A stretch of DNA of 64,000 nucleotides from Deltaproteobacteria bacterium (GCA_029262375.1 JAJCZM010000043.1:1-64000), one strand, 5' to 3'; numbered from the stretch's first letter, positions 18,340 through 27,969 are shown. Program-made: numbers and translations. Notes: generated by a model not told the origin, from the sequence alone.

Positions 18340-19821
18340 CTATCGCGTCCCGGCGATCTCAGGCTTGGACTTGCGACGACGTCCCCTCGCCTTCGCCATG
18401 AGGTCGTCCGTAGTACCGGCGGCATCGAGCAACTCGCGAAACGATTCATCGAGCGCAGCCACGAGGTCGTGAAGGTCGGGCAGCAGATCCCAATCCGCAT
18501 TGACACCGAAGCAAAGAGAGCCGTTGTAACTGAAGAGTGCGATTCCCAACGCTTGATTCAGGAACAGTGGAACCAGCGGGAAGGCTTCGGTCATTTTGGC
18601 GCCCAACAAGTAAAGCGGAAGCTGCGGACCCGGCACGTTGGTGACGATCGTGTTGTAGGCTCGTGCGCGCACGGCAAGGCGCGCTCCAAGCCCGAGCAGC
18701 GTCGGCGTCGTCCATTCGCTGACGGCGGTGAGCATCTCGGCACCGAGCGCCTGGTTCACCTCCTTCAGTTCGCGCGTCGTCTCGGTGATTGATGCCAGTC
18801 GAATACCGGCGTCTCGCTCAGCGATCGGCAATTCCACGATCATGCCCGATACCCGATTGCCGAGTCGGCCGCGGTCGCTCGCCGGGCGTACGCTCACCGG
18901 ACAAAACGCACGAAATCGCATCTGCTCCAGCTCGGATCGAGACACGCCGCGCAGTTCGAGGAACTTGCCAATTGCACCGGCAACCGTCGCAAGGACGACA
19001 TCGTTGACCGTTCCACCGAGCTTGTTCTTCACGCGCTTGACGTCGGCGATATCGAAAGTCGTCCAGTCGAAACGGCGGTACGCGCCTACCGGTCTGTTGA
19101 GCGGCGTGTCCGCAGATCCCTGCAGCCCCATGCTCAAGGCATGAACGACGGTTGATGCGATGTCGGTAGCCTGGTGATACCAGCTGACCGGGTCGGCCAT
19201 CACCTTCGCGGCGGAACCGAAGAACGTCAGCGGAAGCGTCGCGCGTCGAAAACACTCGTCACGCATGAGTTCTAAACGGCTGGGCACTGGAGACGGAGAC
19301 CATTCGGGAGGCTCGACGATCTCGGTTTCAGGTGCCGCGTTCAGCAGGACCGTCATCAGGTCGACGCCGGAGACGCCATCCACCATGCAGTGATGTGTCT
19401 TCGTAATGAGTGCGAAGCGGTCGTCCTCGAGCCCTTCGACCACCCACATCTCCCACAGCGGCTTCCCGCGATAGAGCTGCTGCGACATGATCCGAGCAGC
19501 CAACCTCTTCAACTGGCGCACATCGCCGGGACGCGGAAGACTCGTGTGGCGGACGTGGTAGCGCAGATTCATGTGATCGTCGTCGACCCAGACCGGGTGT
19601 TGTTCGATCGGCACGAAGGCAAGACGTTGGCGGTAGCGCGGAATGAGATGGAGTCGCGAACCGATGTACTCGCGAATTCGCGCGACATCGATGCCTCCGT
19701 GCTCGGTTCGCAGCGGCGCTGCGTCAAAGAGCATCGTCGCCGCGATATGCATCGGCGTATCGTGACTCTCCATGTCGATGAAGAAGCGGTCGAGTACGCC
19801 TAGTCGTTCGTATCGTGACAT
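18340..19821 (-). CDS. Wax ester synthase/acyl-CoA:diacylglycerol acyltransferase (WS/DGAT)
   Basis: 493 residues, normal length. It transfers an acyl group from acyl-CoA to diacylglycerol or a fatty alcohol, making storage triacylglycerol or wax ester at the membrane. The catalytic HHxxxDG motif reads HHCMVDG (143-149). Other family blocks are present: MESHDTPMHIA at the N-terminus, RGKPLWEMWVVEGL, GGTVNDVVLATVAGAIGKFL and the C-terminal NTIVTNVPGPQLPLYLLGA. It follows plsB on the same strand with an 83-nt gap containing AACGT-7-ACGTT (19862-19878) as a possible operator. Next to plsB and a HAD-PlsC fusion, it probably completes triacylglycerol synthesis. Confidence 0.95.
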   Translation of the reverse strand: MSRYERLGVLDRFFIDMESHDTPMHIAATMLFDAAPLRTEHGGIDVARIREYIGSRLHLIPRYRQRLAFVPIEQHPVWVDDDHMNLRYHVRHTSLPRPGDVRQLKRLAARIMSQQLYRGKPLWEMWVVEGLEDDRFALITKTHHCMVDGVSGVDLMTVLLNAAPETEIVEPPEWSPSPVPSRLELMRDECFRRATLPLTFFGSAAKVMADPVSWYHQATDIASTVVHALSMGLQGSADTPLNRPVGAYRRFDWTTFDIADVKRVKNKLGGTVNDVVLATVAGAIGKFLELRGVSRSELEQMRFRAFCPVSVRPASDRGRLGNRVSGMIVELPIAERDAGIRLASITETTRELKEVNQALGAEMLTAVSEWTTPTLLGLGARLAVRARAYNTIVTNVPGPQLPLYLLGAKMTEAFPLVPLFLNQALGIALFSYNGSLCFGVNADWDLLPDLHDLVAALDESFRELLDAAGTTDDLMAKARGRRRKSKPEIAGTR

Positions 19822-19904
19822 GGAGGTTCCAAGAGCAGCTCCACCCCAGGGAGCCTATCGCAACGTCAAGGCTACGTTACCATACCGGGTCCAACAACCG
19901 ACGC

Positions 19905-22322
19905 TCAGTTCATCAGTCCGGCTCTGCGCGCACCCGCGAGTGCGTCGATGGCATCGACGCGCCGAACGGCACGCCTGATTTCACGCGCGAAGGCCTTACG
20001 CGCGTCGGCATCGGCCAGACGGCCTTCCTTTACGACGCCGCGATTGCGCGCGAGCCGAAGGGCAGTCTGAAAGAATACCTTCGACACGGACTCGGCGTTG
20101 CGGATCTTGTGCTGGAGCGAGTACTGCTTGCCCGTTCCTAGACAGCTCTTGAGGAACGCGGCTTCGTCGATGGTCTCTGAGTCGGTGCAGGCCTCGAGGC
20201 TGTCGCCGACGACCCGATACGCTTCGAGGAAAGGCCTCAGCACGAGATGCGCCACGAACGGTCGCAAGCGCTCGAGCATCCTCATCACTCCCTCGCGACC
20301 GCCATGCAGCGCGCGGTCCCAGTCGTGCTCTTTTTCGGCGCGGGCATTGAGTGTCGCGACGATCTCATCGCGAAATACGTCCTTACCCGAGAAGAAGAAC
20401 TCGAACTTCAAGAGGTCGCGCAGGCGGTAGGTCTCATCCCAGAACTCGGCGTGAGGGTCGCCCACTCCAGGCTCCGCGGCGCGAACCAGCGCAAGCTCCA
20501 CGATTGCCGCGTTCACGAAGAAGTGAATGATCGTGTTGCGATAGTAAGCGGCTGTCAGATGCTGTTTGGCTCCGATCGCGTACACGGCCTCTGCGCCTTC
20601 GTCGAAGTAGGAAACGACGCCGTTCTCGCGCAGTCCGTCTAGGGTCAGTTTCACGGCGGCCGTATCGCCGAGACGCATTTCCCGAGGAAACGGCAAAGCC
20701 AGGCGCGTTGCGAAGGAGATGAACTCGTCGACTGCTTCGCAGGTCTCGGCAAGCGTCATCGCACGGCCGTGCGCTCCGAGAAGCGCCATCGCCACCAGCG
20801 AGGTGGGCGTGATAGGCGTCACGCGGTTGATGCGTGCGGACACTTCGAACGCAATCTTCTGTAGATCTACGCTTCGGTCATCGGCGTTAGGTGCGGCATT
20901 CGGATCATTCACGCCGACCGTCTCACGCAGTGAAACCGGCTCTCCGAACGATAGATAAATACCTCCATATCGCTTGCGCAGCGACCGGAAGACTTTGATG
21001 AACCAACCGAAGCTCTCGGTTTCCTTCGCCCCACCCTGCTGCTCGGCAACGTAGGAACCTACGTCTTGAATCTGATCGTACGCGATTGAGACCGGAAGCA
21101 GATACACGTCTTCGCTCTTTGCACGACGATAAGAGTCGACGACGTAGGCGAGTAAGCCGAAACGAGGAGGGAGCAGTTTGCCCGATCGAGAACGTCCGCC
21201 CTCGATATACCACTCGAGCGGAAACCGTTTCTCGATCAGGTAGTCGATGTACTGGCCGAGGACGAATTTGTAGACCTCGGCATCCTTGAACGTTCGCCGA
21301 ATGAAGAATACGCCGCTGCGTCTCATGAGCGGTCCGACCGGCATGAAATTCATGTTGATGCCGCCCGCCGTGTGGTTCGGCGGGTGCCCGTTCTCGTGAA
21401 GCACCTGCAGCAGTACCAGGTGGTCGAGGTTCGACTTGTGGCTCGGCAGGAATACTACGGGGTGTCGTTGCGCTAGCGCGTAGATCCCTTCTAGCTTTTC
21501 GCGATCGTAGTGAACATTCTCGCCGTAGCCGCGCCGATACAGCACGCGGCAGAGCTGTGCCGTCAGGTCGATGATGTAGGGGCTATGCGTCGCCGCGATT
21601 TCGCGCAGGCAGGCGCGTGCTTCCGCACCGATCTCCGACACATGGCGACTCAGCTCCCAGGCTCTGCGCCCAAGCCCCCCCTGGAACGAAGGACGCGAGA
21701 GGATCGCTTCATGGACGAAGCGCGGAACCTTGTAGCGCATTCCTCGAACAACGCGCTCGCCGCGTTCCAGCGTGATAGTCGCCTGCCTTGCGACGAACTC
21801 GCTCAGACCGCTCGTCTCAGTGCGGTCCACTCCAGCGTATGCGTGCCATCGCGCTCGCAGGTCGCCTAGCGGTGCCGGCTCTCCTACGATCACGCGACAG
21901 CGTTCGGGGCGAAACGTGGTGATGTACCACTGTCGTAGTGCGCCGGGCTCGTACGGATCTCCAAACAAGATCGAGACCAAGAGCCGGCGTATGCTGGGGC
22001 TTCGGCGCTCATCGTCGCGCGGCAGCCAGGCAACACGCAGAGGCGCGAGCATGGGATCGTCGTCGACACTGAGCCGCGCCTCGAGTGCAGCCATCATATC
22101 GGCCAGGTTGCGCTTGGATCCACCGCTACGGGGGCTCGGGATATGCAGCTGCTCTATCTCCGGCGCTTCGGCGCCCGGCTTATTGTCGTCAATCCAGGTG
22201 CGCAGCACGGCCTGCTCTCGCGGCCCGGTGGATTCGAGCAAGAAGAGCAGCCTGCGACCACCTGCCTCCGGCCACGCTCGTTCCTCTTCACTCATGACTG
22301 GATTGCCCGCGGGCTGTGCCAT
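19905..22322 (-). CDS. plsB: Glycerol-3-phosphate 1-O-acyltransferase PlsB
   Basis: 805 residues from the ATG at 22322, 8 nt after DUF427. It acylates sn-1 of glycerol-3-phosphate, the first step of phospholipid and triacylglycerol synthesis at the inner membrane. The four acyltransferase blocks are clear: PSHKSNLDHLVLL (HxxxxD, about 312-325), GGINMNFMPVGPLMRRSGVFFIRR, YIEGGRSRSGKLLPPRFGLL and LLPVSIAYDQI. Long N-terminal (about 280 residues) and C-terminal helical regions match E. coli-type and mycobacterial PlsB2 proteins. In-frame codons further upstream overlap DUF427 and look spurious. Confidence 0.95.
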   Translation of the reverse strand: MAQPAGNPVMSEEERAWPEAGGRRLLFLLESTGPREQAVLRTWIDDNKPGAEAPEIEQLHIPSPRSGGSKRNLADMMAALEARLSVDDDPMLAPLRVAWLPRDDERRSPSIRRLLVSILFGDPYEPGALRQWYITTFRPERCRVIVGEPAPLGDLRARWHAYAGVDRTETSGLSEFVARQATITLERGERVVRGMRYKVPRFVHEAILSRPSFQGGLGRRAWELSRHVSEIGAEARACLREIAATHSPYIIDLTAQLCRVLYRRGYGENVHYDREKLEGIYALAQRHPVVFLPSHKSNLDHLVLLQVLHENGHPPNHTAGGINMNFMPVGPLMRRSGVFFIRRTFKDAEVYKFVLGQYIDYLIEKRFPLEWYIEGGRSRSGKLLPPRFGLLAYVVDSYRRAKSEDVYLLPVSIAYDQIQDVGSYVAEQQGGAKETESFGWFIKVFRSLRKRYGGIYLSFGEPVSLRETVGVNDPNAAPNADDRSVDLQKIAFEVSARINRVTPITPTSLVAMALLGAHGRAMTLAETCEAVDEFISFATRLALPFPREMRLGDTAAVKLTLDGLRENGVVSYFDEGAEAVYAIGAKQHLTAAYYRNTIIHFFVNAAIVELALVRAAEPGVGDPHAEFWDETYRLRDLLKFEFFFSGKDVFRDEIVATLNARAEKEHDWDRALHGGREGVMRMLERLRPFVAHLVLRPFLEAYRVVGDSLEACTDSETIDEAAFLKSCLGTGKQYSLQHKIRNAESVSKVFFQTALRLARNRGVVKEGRLADADARKAFAREIRRAVRRVDAIDALAGARRAGLMN

Positions 22323-22330
22323 CTGAGATC

Positions 22331-22615
22331 TCAGCGCTCCACTTCCACTCCGCGCCAGAAAGCGACGTAGTCCTTGATGTTCGCGGCGGCGTCGAGTGGC
22401 GCGGCGTAATACCAAGCCGCGTCCTCATTGACTGCATCGTCTACGACGATGTCGTAGTACGAGGCATCTCCCTTCCACGAACAATGCGTAGTCCTGGCGC
22501 TGCTACGCAGAAAGTTTCGGTTCACAGAGCCGGCCGGAAAGTACACGTTGCCTTCTACTACTTCGTACTCCGTGCTCTCGGCGATCACTGCGCCATTCCA
22601 GGTTGCTGTTGCCAT
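22331..22615 (-). CDS. DUF427-family protein
   Basis: 94 residues from the ATG at 22615. The family core is visible: ATWNGAVIAESTEYEVVEGNVYFP, the THCSWKGDASYYDIVVDD block (Cys and Trp conserved in the family) and AAWYYAAPLDAAANIKDYVAFW near the end. DUF427 proteins are small beta-barrel-like cytoplasmic proteins of unknown function, often near lipid or nucleotide genes. It precedes plsB by 8 nt and is divergent from the HAD-PlsC gene. Confidence 0.88.
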   Translation of the reverse strand: MATATWNGAVIAESTEYEVVEGNVYFPAGSVNRNFLRSSARTTHCSWKGDASYYDIVVDDAVNEDAAWYYAAPLDAAANIKDYVAFWRGVEVER

Positions 22616-22733
22616 CGTGCTGCCCCCGTCAGGGTGGGTTCGAGGCCGAATGTGGCCGCGCCATCGCAACTCATACTCGCATTGCCAGCGTTACCTCAAG
22701 CGCGAGAGGTTCCTCGATGCCTGTCGGCAACCG

Positions 22734-22739
22734 TATAAT
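22734..22739 (+). promoter_or_regulatory. Perfect -10 box positioned for a leaderless HAD-PlsC transcript
   Basis: TATAAT ends 6 nt before the ATG at 22746, where transcription would be expected to begin. No Shine-Dalgarno sequence precedes the ATG and the -35 region (tcctcg) is poor. The spacing indicates a leaderless mRNA. Confidence 0.5.
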
Positions 22740-22745
22740 GGCGCA

Positions 22746-24176
22746 ATGGCCTCGCTCCACGTGACCACAAGAGAGATCGACGACGGTCCGCAGGGCGCTC
22801 ACATCGCGGCGTTCTTCGATCTGGATCGCACGATTATCGCCGGCTTCTCCGCCGTGGCGTTTCTGGGCCAGTGGATACTGAGCGGTCGCATGTCGGCGGC
22901 CGATCTCGCGAAGACTCTGGCCGTGGCCACGCAGTTCGAGATGGGACAGATCGGTTTCTCGGCCTTCGTTACCGGAACCGCGGACGTTCTGCGTAGCTTC
23001 TCCGAAGAGGAATACCGCGAGATGGCCGCCGGTGTGTTCACCGGTTGGCTCGCAGGTGACATCTATCCGGAAGCGCGCGCGCTGGTGCGAGCGCATCAGC
23101 GCAAAGGACACACGGTCGCGGTGTGCTCATCGGCGACGCGCTACCAAATCGAACCGATTGCCGCCGATCTAGGCATCGAGCACATTCTGTGTACGGACCT
23201 GGAGGTCGTCGAAGGGCGTTTCACCGGCGAGGTGCTGCACCCGACCTGTTTTCGCGAAGGCAAAGCCATTCACGCCCGCCGACTCGCTGAAGAGCACGGC
23301 CTGCTGTTCGAGGAAAGCTACTTCTATACCGACAGTCGCGACGACCTGTCCTTGCTCAACATCGTCGGCAAGCCACGTCCGATCAATCCCGATAACGCGC
23401 TGGCTAAGATCGCGGCCAAGCGAGGATGGCCTGTTCGCGACTTCCACAGCCGCGGTCGTCCGTCGATCATCGATATCCTGCGAACGGCCATGACATTCGG
23501 GAGCCTCGGCGCGTCTCTCGCATTGGCTGTGCCGGCTGCCGTGCTCGATCGCGACTGGCGCGGTGCTATAAATCTCGCGGCGACCACCTGGGGCGAGCTT
23601 GGTACAGCGCTAGCGGGAGTCAACGTACGAGTCGAAGGAGAAGCGAACCTGTGGCGCAATCGCCCGGCTGTCTTCATCTTCAATCACCAGAGCGCTCTGG
23701 ACATTCTGCTGCTGTGCAAGCTCCTGAGGCGTGACTTCGTCGGGATAGGGAAACAGGAGATACGTAGCTACCCATTTCTCGGGCCCGCTTTGGCCGCCGC
23801 CGGTACCGTGTTCATCGATCGCTACAATCATGCGCAGGCGGTCGACGGACTCACACCGGCGGTCGACGCGCTGCACGAAGGTCTTTCCGTCGCGATCGCG
23901 CCCGAGGGCACGCGTAGCCCTAGTCCTCGGCTCGGCGCCTTTAAGAAAGGAGCGTTTCGATTGGCGATCGAAGCGGGAGTTCCGGTCGTGCCGATCGTCT
24001 TTCTGAACGCGCTCGATGCCCTGCCGAAACACGGGCTTGTGATTCGCCCGACGACTGTGGACGCAGTAGTTCTCGATCCGATAGATGTGTCGTCGTGGGA
24101 TGTCGCATCGCTCGACGAGCCGATCGAGCGAGTCCGTCAGTCCTACATCGACATACTCGAATCCGAAGACCGCTAG
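22746..24176 (+). CDS. HAD-IB phosphatase fused to 1-acylglycerol-3-phosphate acyltransferase (PlsC)
   Basis: 476 residues. The N-terminal HAD-IB domain (about 18-225) has the nucleophile motif FFDLDRT (Asp25, Asp27), CSSATRYQIEP (motif II) and YFYTDSRDDLSLL (motif IV). The C-terminal PlsC domain (about 285-465) has NHQSALD (His313, Asp318) and APEGTRSP, with two hydrophobic stretches between. PlsC makes phosphatidic acid; a fused SerB-like HAD domain could dephosphorylate it to diacylglycerol. The same fusion is known from mycobacteria (Rv2483c), also beside plsB2 and a WS/DGAT gene. The start is set by the HAD motif and a TATAAT box; its stop overlaps the convergent Sel1 gene by 4 nt. Confidence 0.93.
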   Translation: MASLHVTTREIDDGPQGAHIAAFFDLDRTIIAGFSAVAFLGQWILSGRMSAADLAKTLAVATQFEMGQIGFSAFVTGTADVLRSFSEEEYREMAAGVFTGWLAGDIYPEARALVRAHQRKGHTVAVCSSATRYQIEPIAADLGIEHILCTDLEVVEGRFTGEVLHPTCFREGKAIHARRLAEEHGLLFEESYFYTDSRDDLSLLNIVGKPRPINPDNALAKIAAKRGWPVRDFHSRGRPSIIDILRTAMTFGSLGASLALAVPAAVLDRDWRGAINLAATTWGELGTALAGVNVRVEGEANLWRNRPAVFIFNHQSALDILLLCKLLRRDFVGIGKQEIRSYPFLGPALAAAGTVFIDRYNHAQAVDGLTPAVDALHEGLSVAIAPEGTRSPSPRLGAFKKGAFRLAIEAGVPVVPIVFLNALDALPKHGLVIRPTTVDAVVLDPIDVSSWDVASLDEPIERVRQSYIDILESEDR

Positions 24177-25585
24177 TTACGAGACGCGACCGCCTTAGGA
24201 AGGATCTGTGCCCGCAGCTCGTCGGTCACCGTGACCGCCTGTCGTCGTTGATCGCTGGTCATGCGTAGGTCGACCGAGCGATGATACTCCTCGGCGGCTA
24301 TGTCGCCCGCTTCTAAAGCGAGAGAGAGCCAAGCAAACGCGGTTACGCTGTCGCGCAACACCCCCTGACCGTTGACGTACATCAGACCGATGCGAGTGAG
24401 TGCCGGTGCCGAGCCTTTTCCCGCCGCATCGCGAAGCCATGTCAACGCGCGCGCGTAACTCTGTTCGACGCCCTCGCCGTAATAGTGCATCAACCCGAGG
24501 ATGAGCGCCGAGTCCGCCAAGCCCGCCTCGGCTGCCTGCTTGAACCACTCGACGGCTTTCGCGCTATCCTTCGCGATTCCAACACCGCTTCGGTACATCG
24601 CGCCCACGTTGTGGATTGCATCGGGCTGTCCCTGCTCTGCTGCACGAAGCAGCCATTTCAGGATTTCAGTGTAGTCGGGCGGCCCGGCTTTCCCGCGAAG
24701 ATAAAGCGTCGCCAGGCGATACTGTGCCTCGGCTCGTCCCTGATCGGCGGCTTTTCGGTACCAGTGCGCCGCTTCACCGAAGTTGCGCTCGACGCTACCA
24801 CCGCTCTCATAGAGGTAGCCCAGCTGTTCCTGTGCCTCGCTCAGGCCCTGGTCCGCCGCGGTGTGGAACAACTGCAGGGCGCGCTCTGCGTCGGACTCAA
24901 CGCCGATACCGCTCGAGTACAACACGCCGAGATCGAATTGTGCGCGGCTATGCGCCTTCGCGGCCGCACGCTCGAGCCATGCTGCTCCGGCCGCTTCATC
25001 CTTGGTGACACCGGTACCCCAGACGTACATCAGCCCGACCGCGTAGACTGCGTCCAACTCGCCTTGCTCCGCGGCCGTGCGCATCCACGCGAACGACGTC
25101 GGGAAACTCTTGAGGACCCCAGTGCCGCGATAGTGCATGAGGGCGAGGTTGTAGCTCGCAGTCGACTGGCCCTGCTGCGCTGCATCACGGAAGAGCCCGA
25201 TCGCACGAGCGTAGTCTCGCTCTACTCCGTCACCAGCCGCGTAAATCGTGGCCAGATAGGCTTTCGCGTCGGCGCTCTGGGCGTCTGCCGAACGCGTCAG
25301 CCATTTGAGGGCTAGCGTGTTGTCGCGCGGCATTCCTTCGCCGCGATGATACATACGACCCAGGCGATATTGCGCGGCCGCGTCGCCATGTTCGGCGCGC
25401 GTGACGAGATCCAGTTCCGTGTTGGAATCACCGGGCCGACCCGCGTCCGCATCGACGGGAGAAGAAAGAAACAGAAGCAAAGCACACGCGACCGCCGCAA
25501 CGGTGATCGAGACGCTCGAACTTCGCGAGACCCGCAAGCGCTGAGAGATGTTCGACCTGTTTGATTCGCAGAGCATGTCCCACAT
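24173..25585 (-). CDS. Secreted Sel1-repeat (SLR) protein
   Basis: 470 residues from the ATG at 25585, chosen because it gives an N-terminal hydrophobic signal (about 28-46, SVSITVAAVACALLLFLSS). About ten tandem Sel1 repeats of 36 residues follow, for example AAAQYRLGRMYHRGEGMPRD and AKAYLATIYAAGDGVERDYA, ending in a short charged tail. Sel1-like repeats form an alpha-solenoid for protein-protein contacts, here probably periplasmic. No enzymatic domain is present. The DNA just upstream of the chosen start carries short accggtga-type direct repeats. Confidence 0.88.
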   Translation of the reverse strand: MWDMLCESNRSNISQRLRVSRSSSVSITVAAVACALLLFLSSPVDADAGRPGDSNTELDLVTRAEHGDAAAQYRLGRMYHRGEGMPRDNTLALKWLTRSADAQSADAKAYLATIYAAGDGVERDYARAIGLFRDAAQQGQSTASYNLALMHYRGTGVLKSFPTSFAWMRTAAEQGELDAVYAVGLMYVWGTGVTKDEAAGAAWLERAAAKAHSRAQFDLGVLYSSGIGVESDAERALQLFHTAADQGLSEAQEQLGYLYESGGSVERNFGEAAHWYRKAADQGRAEAQYRLATLYLRGKAGPPDYTEILKWLLRAAEQGQPDAIHNVGAMYRSGVGIAKDSAKAVEWFKQAAEAGLADSALILGLMHYYGEGVEQSYARALTWLRDAAGKGSAPALTRIGLMYVNGQGVLRDSVTAFAWLSLALEAGDIAAEEYHRSVDLRMTSDQRRQAVTVTDELRAQILPKAVASRN

Positions 25586-25963
25586 ACCGGTGACACCGGT
25601 GATGCCGGTCGTGCCTGGCATACGACTTTCGCCACCGTGATTGGCGCTCGCGATGCCCGCAAACGAACCAGTGCTAGGCTGATGAAAGCGCTGCCGCCCC
25701 ATCCACATCATCCTCAACCTCCTCAACCCAAGCCGCGTGTGCAAACTGCACAAGCGCTTCGCGCGCCTACGTTCCATTTTGTGCTGCCCCTGCGCTGTGC
25801 CCGTTGGCTACCCGCGGCGGGAATCTGTTCGCTTCGTAGGCGAGATCTCTCGCCTTTTCGAAATAGCGAAGCACGTGGACGCAGCGTGCTATTCAAAATT
25901 GTCCACCGAGAGGGCCTGAAGTCAACTAGTTAAGGCACGACGAACCGACTAGCCTCGACCGCC

Positions 25964-26983
25964 GTGGAGAAGGTTAGACAGTCTCTATTGGACTTCTGGT
26001 CGCAGCACGCGCGAGATTTGCCGTGGAGACGCACGACCGAGCCCTACCGAATCTGGGTCTCAGAAATCATGCTGCAGCAGACCCAGGTTGCGACCGTCCG
26101 CGTGCGCTACGAAGAGTTTCTCGAACGCTTTCCTGATGTTTTCCAACTAGCGCAGGCCAGTGTCGATCAGGTCTGTGAGCAGTGGGCGGGCATGGGCTAC
26201 TACAGTCGAGCGAAAAACATGCACGCGGCCGCCTGTCGCATCGTCGATGAGTATGATGGTCAATTACCGAGCGATACTAAGCTTCTGCGTGCGTTGCCCG
26301 GAGTCGGCCGATACACGGCTGGAGCCGTCGCATCGATCGCGCACGGTCTCCCGGTACCGGCCGTTGATGCGAACGCCGAGCGTGTATTGTCGCGGCTGTT
26401 CGCCATCGACGACCCGCCTGGTGCCGCAAGAAGCAATCGCCTCTGGTCACTGGCAGCCCAACTCGTTGCGCAAGGCAACGCCGCCACGCTCAACCAAGCT
26501 CTCATGGATATCGGTGCCGGCCTCTGCCGCACCCAATCGCCCCTGTGCGCGCAGTGCCCGCTGCTGAGCGCGTGCACTGCGGCGTCTGAGGGTCGGCCCA
26601 CCGCCTATCCCACACGCAAGCAGAAGGCGCAGCGACGGCAACTGGCCGTGGCAATGCTCTGGATCACGCGTGAGAACGGTGACGTGCTGATCGAACAGCG
26701 CACTGCGTCGGGAATGTGGGCCGGCCAGTGGCAACTGCCCAGCGAAGAAAGCGACAATGCGGACGACGCGCTAGCTCGGCTCGTGGAGCGCCTCGGCTGC
26801 GTAGCGGAACACTGCGACGTACATGTTCGTCACCTGTTGACCCATCGCGAAGTGGTTGCGCAGCTATATCGGGCAGTTGATTATTTTCATGAAAACGGCG
26901 AGCGGACCCAATGGGTGTCGATGCCTCGCTCAGCCCCTGTGAATGCGCTTTCTCGAAAGGCAATTGCGCTGATGCTGGCATAA
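25964..26983 (+). CDS. mutY: Adenine DNA glycosylase MutY
   Basis: 339 residues, GTG start. MutY removes adenine mispaired with 8-oxoguanine. Present are LPWRRTTEPYRIWVSEIMLQ, the helix-hairpin-helix LPGVGRYTAGAVAS followed by the catalytic Asp region VDANAERVLSR, and the 4Fe-4S ligands Cys-x6-Cys-x2-Cys-x5-Cys (CRTQSPLCAQCPLLSAC). The C-terminal NUDIX-like 8-oxoG recognition domain (about 220-339) is present though divergent (MWAGQWQLPSEE). The 186 nt upstream holds no recognisable element apart from a TAGCCT 8 nt before the GTG. Confidence 0.95.
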   Translation: MEKVRQSLLDFWSQHARDLPWRRTTEPYRIWVSEIMLQQTQVATVRVRYEEFLERFPDVFQLAQASVDQVCEQWAGMGYYSRAKNMHAAACRIVDEYDGQLPSDTKLLRALPGVGRYTAGAVASIAHGLPVPAVDANAERVLSRLFAIDDPPGAARSNRLWSLAAQLVAQGNAATLNQALMDIGAGLCRTQSPLCAQCPLLSACTAASEGRPTAYPTRKQKAQRRQLAVAMLWITRENGDVLIEQRTASGMWAGQWQLPSEESDNADDALARLVERLGCVAEHCDVHVRHLLTHREVVAQLYRAVDYFHENGERTQWVSMPRSAPVNALSRKAIALMLA

Positions 26984-27093
26984 GTACGCGTTCTGTATCA
27001 GAAAAAGCGCGCGCCAAGTCTTGTGTGCTCAACTCGCGCTATGCTAAACAGATGCCCTCCCGAGCACCCTAACCTATTGATTCTGGGACATTC

Positions 27094-27429
27094 ATGAACG
27101 TTCGGCAGGGGCTGTCGCAGGCGGCATCGATATGCGCCCGACAGTGTGACATCGCGAGAGCGCGCAAGATGGTCGAAGTAGCGGAGACCCTACGGATTGC
27201 CGGCTTCCCGGTGGCACTCGTCGCATGGTGCTACTGCGTATACTGCTGCAACGCGATCGAGCGAGGTCGCGGGCACAACTCGGCCCCTTTACCTCTGGCG
27301 CTCTGGCTCTTCGGCGAACTGCCGATGGATCTCGCGAAGTATCGTCGACGCTTCTTCGTTTCAGTCGTAGTCTTCGTTTGGGCGCTGGTGTTGTCACGCG
27401 CCGTGACCGTTGCGGCCGGCCTCGAGTAG
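27094..27429 (+). CDS. Hypothetical small membrane protein
   Basis: 111 residues with two predicted membrane segments (about 36-55, AGFPVALVAWCYCVYCC, and about 85-107, RFFVSVVVFVWALVLSRAV). I do not recognise a family. The N-terminal part has a RARKMVEVAETLRIAGF helix. It lies between mutY and a DoxX-like gene on the same strand, with gaps of 110 and 75 nt. Coding is supported by hydrophobic patterning only. Confidence 0.5.
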   Translation: MNVRQGLSQAASICARQCDIARARKMVEVAETLRIAGFPVALVAWCYCVYCCNAIERGRGHNSAPLPLALWLFGELPMDLAKYRRRFFVSVVVFVWALVLSRAVTVAAGLE

Positions 27430-27504
27430 TCTGCTCGCTGGCCTCGGTATCGCGACGGCCGACCTCCGCGCCCGCACGACAGCAGCACCGCAAGGCAACC
27501 AGCC

Positions 27505-27876
27505 ATGAAGACAATCGCCCTATACCTACTCGCAATCGCCTTCGTCGCAGCCGGTGCCAACCATTTCGTCGCGCCTGACTTCTACATGCCCATGATGCCT
27601 CCATACCTGCCCCTGCATCTCGAATTGGTCTACCTAAGCGGTGTCGGGGAGATTCTGTTCGGCCTGGGGGTACTGGTGCCGCGCTGGCGCCGTCTGTCCG
27701 GCTACGGCCTGATCGCCGTTCTCATCGGCGTCTTTCCGGCCAACGTTCACATGGCGCTCGAGGGTATATCTCCTCCCGGCATGGACGCCTCCCAGACCAT
27801 GCTCTGGGCCCGGCTCCCGCTGCAGGCGGTGTTCATCGCATGGGCCTGGTGGGCCACGCGGCCCGAGACGGCCTAG
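27505..27876 (+). CDS. DoxX-like integral membrane protein
   Basis: 123 residues, four membrane helices. The N-terminal AIAFVAAGANHFVAPDFYMPMMP and the following LVYLSGVGEILFGLGVLVPRWRRLSGYGL match the DoxX/DUF4267-like membrane family, with the usual H-F and acidic residue in the first helices. Function is unknown; relatives take part in redox or membrane stress responses. It stands alone, 94 nt before sufT. Confidence 0.82.
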   Translation: MKTIALYLLAIAFVAAGANHFVAPDFYMPMMPPYLPLHLELVYLSGVGEILFGLGVLVPRWRRLSGYGLIAVLIGVFPANVHMALEGISPPGMDASQTMLWARLPLQAVFIAWAWWATRPETA

Positions 27877-27969
27877 TCAGTCCCCGCCCTTCTGTCCCCG
27901 TTGGCGTTGTGACGACCTGCCGACACGACTAGCATTTCCCTTGAGGCTCGAGGCCTCGGCGGAGGTGCC

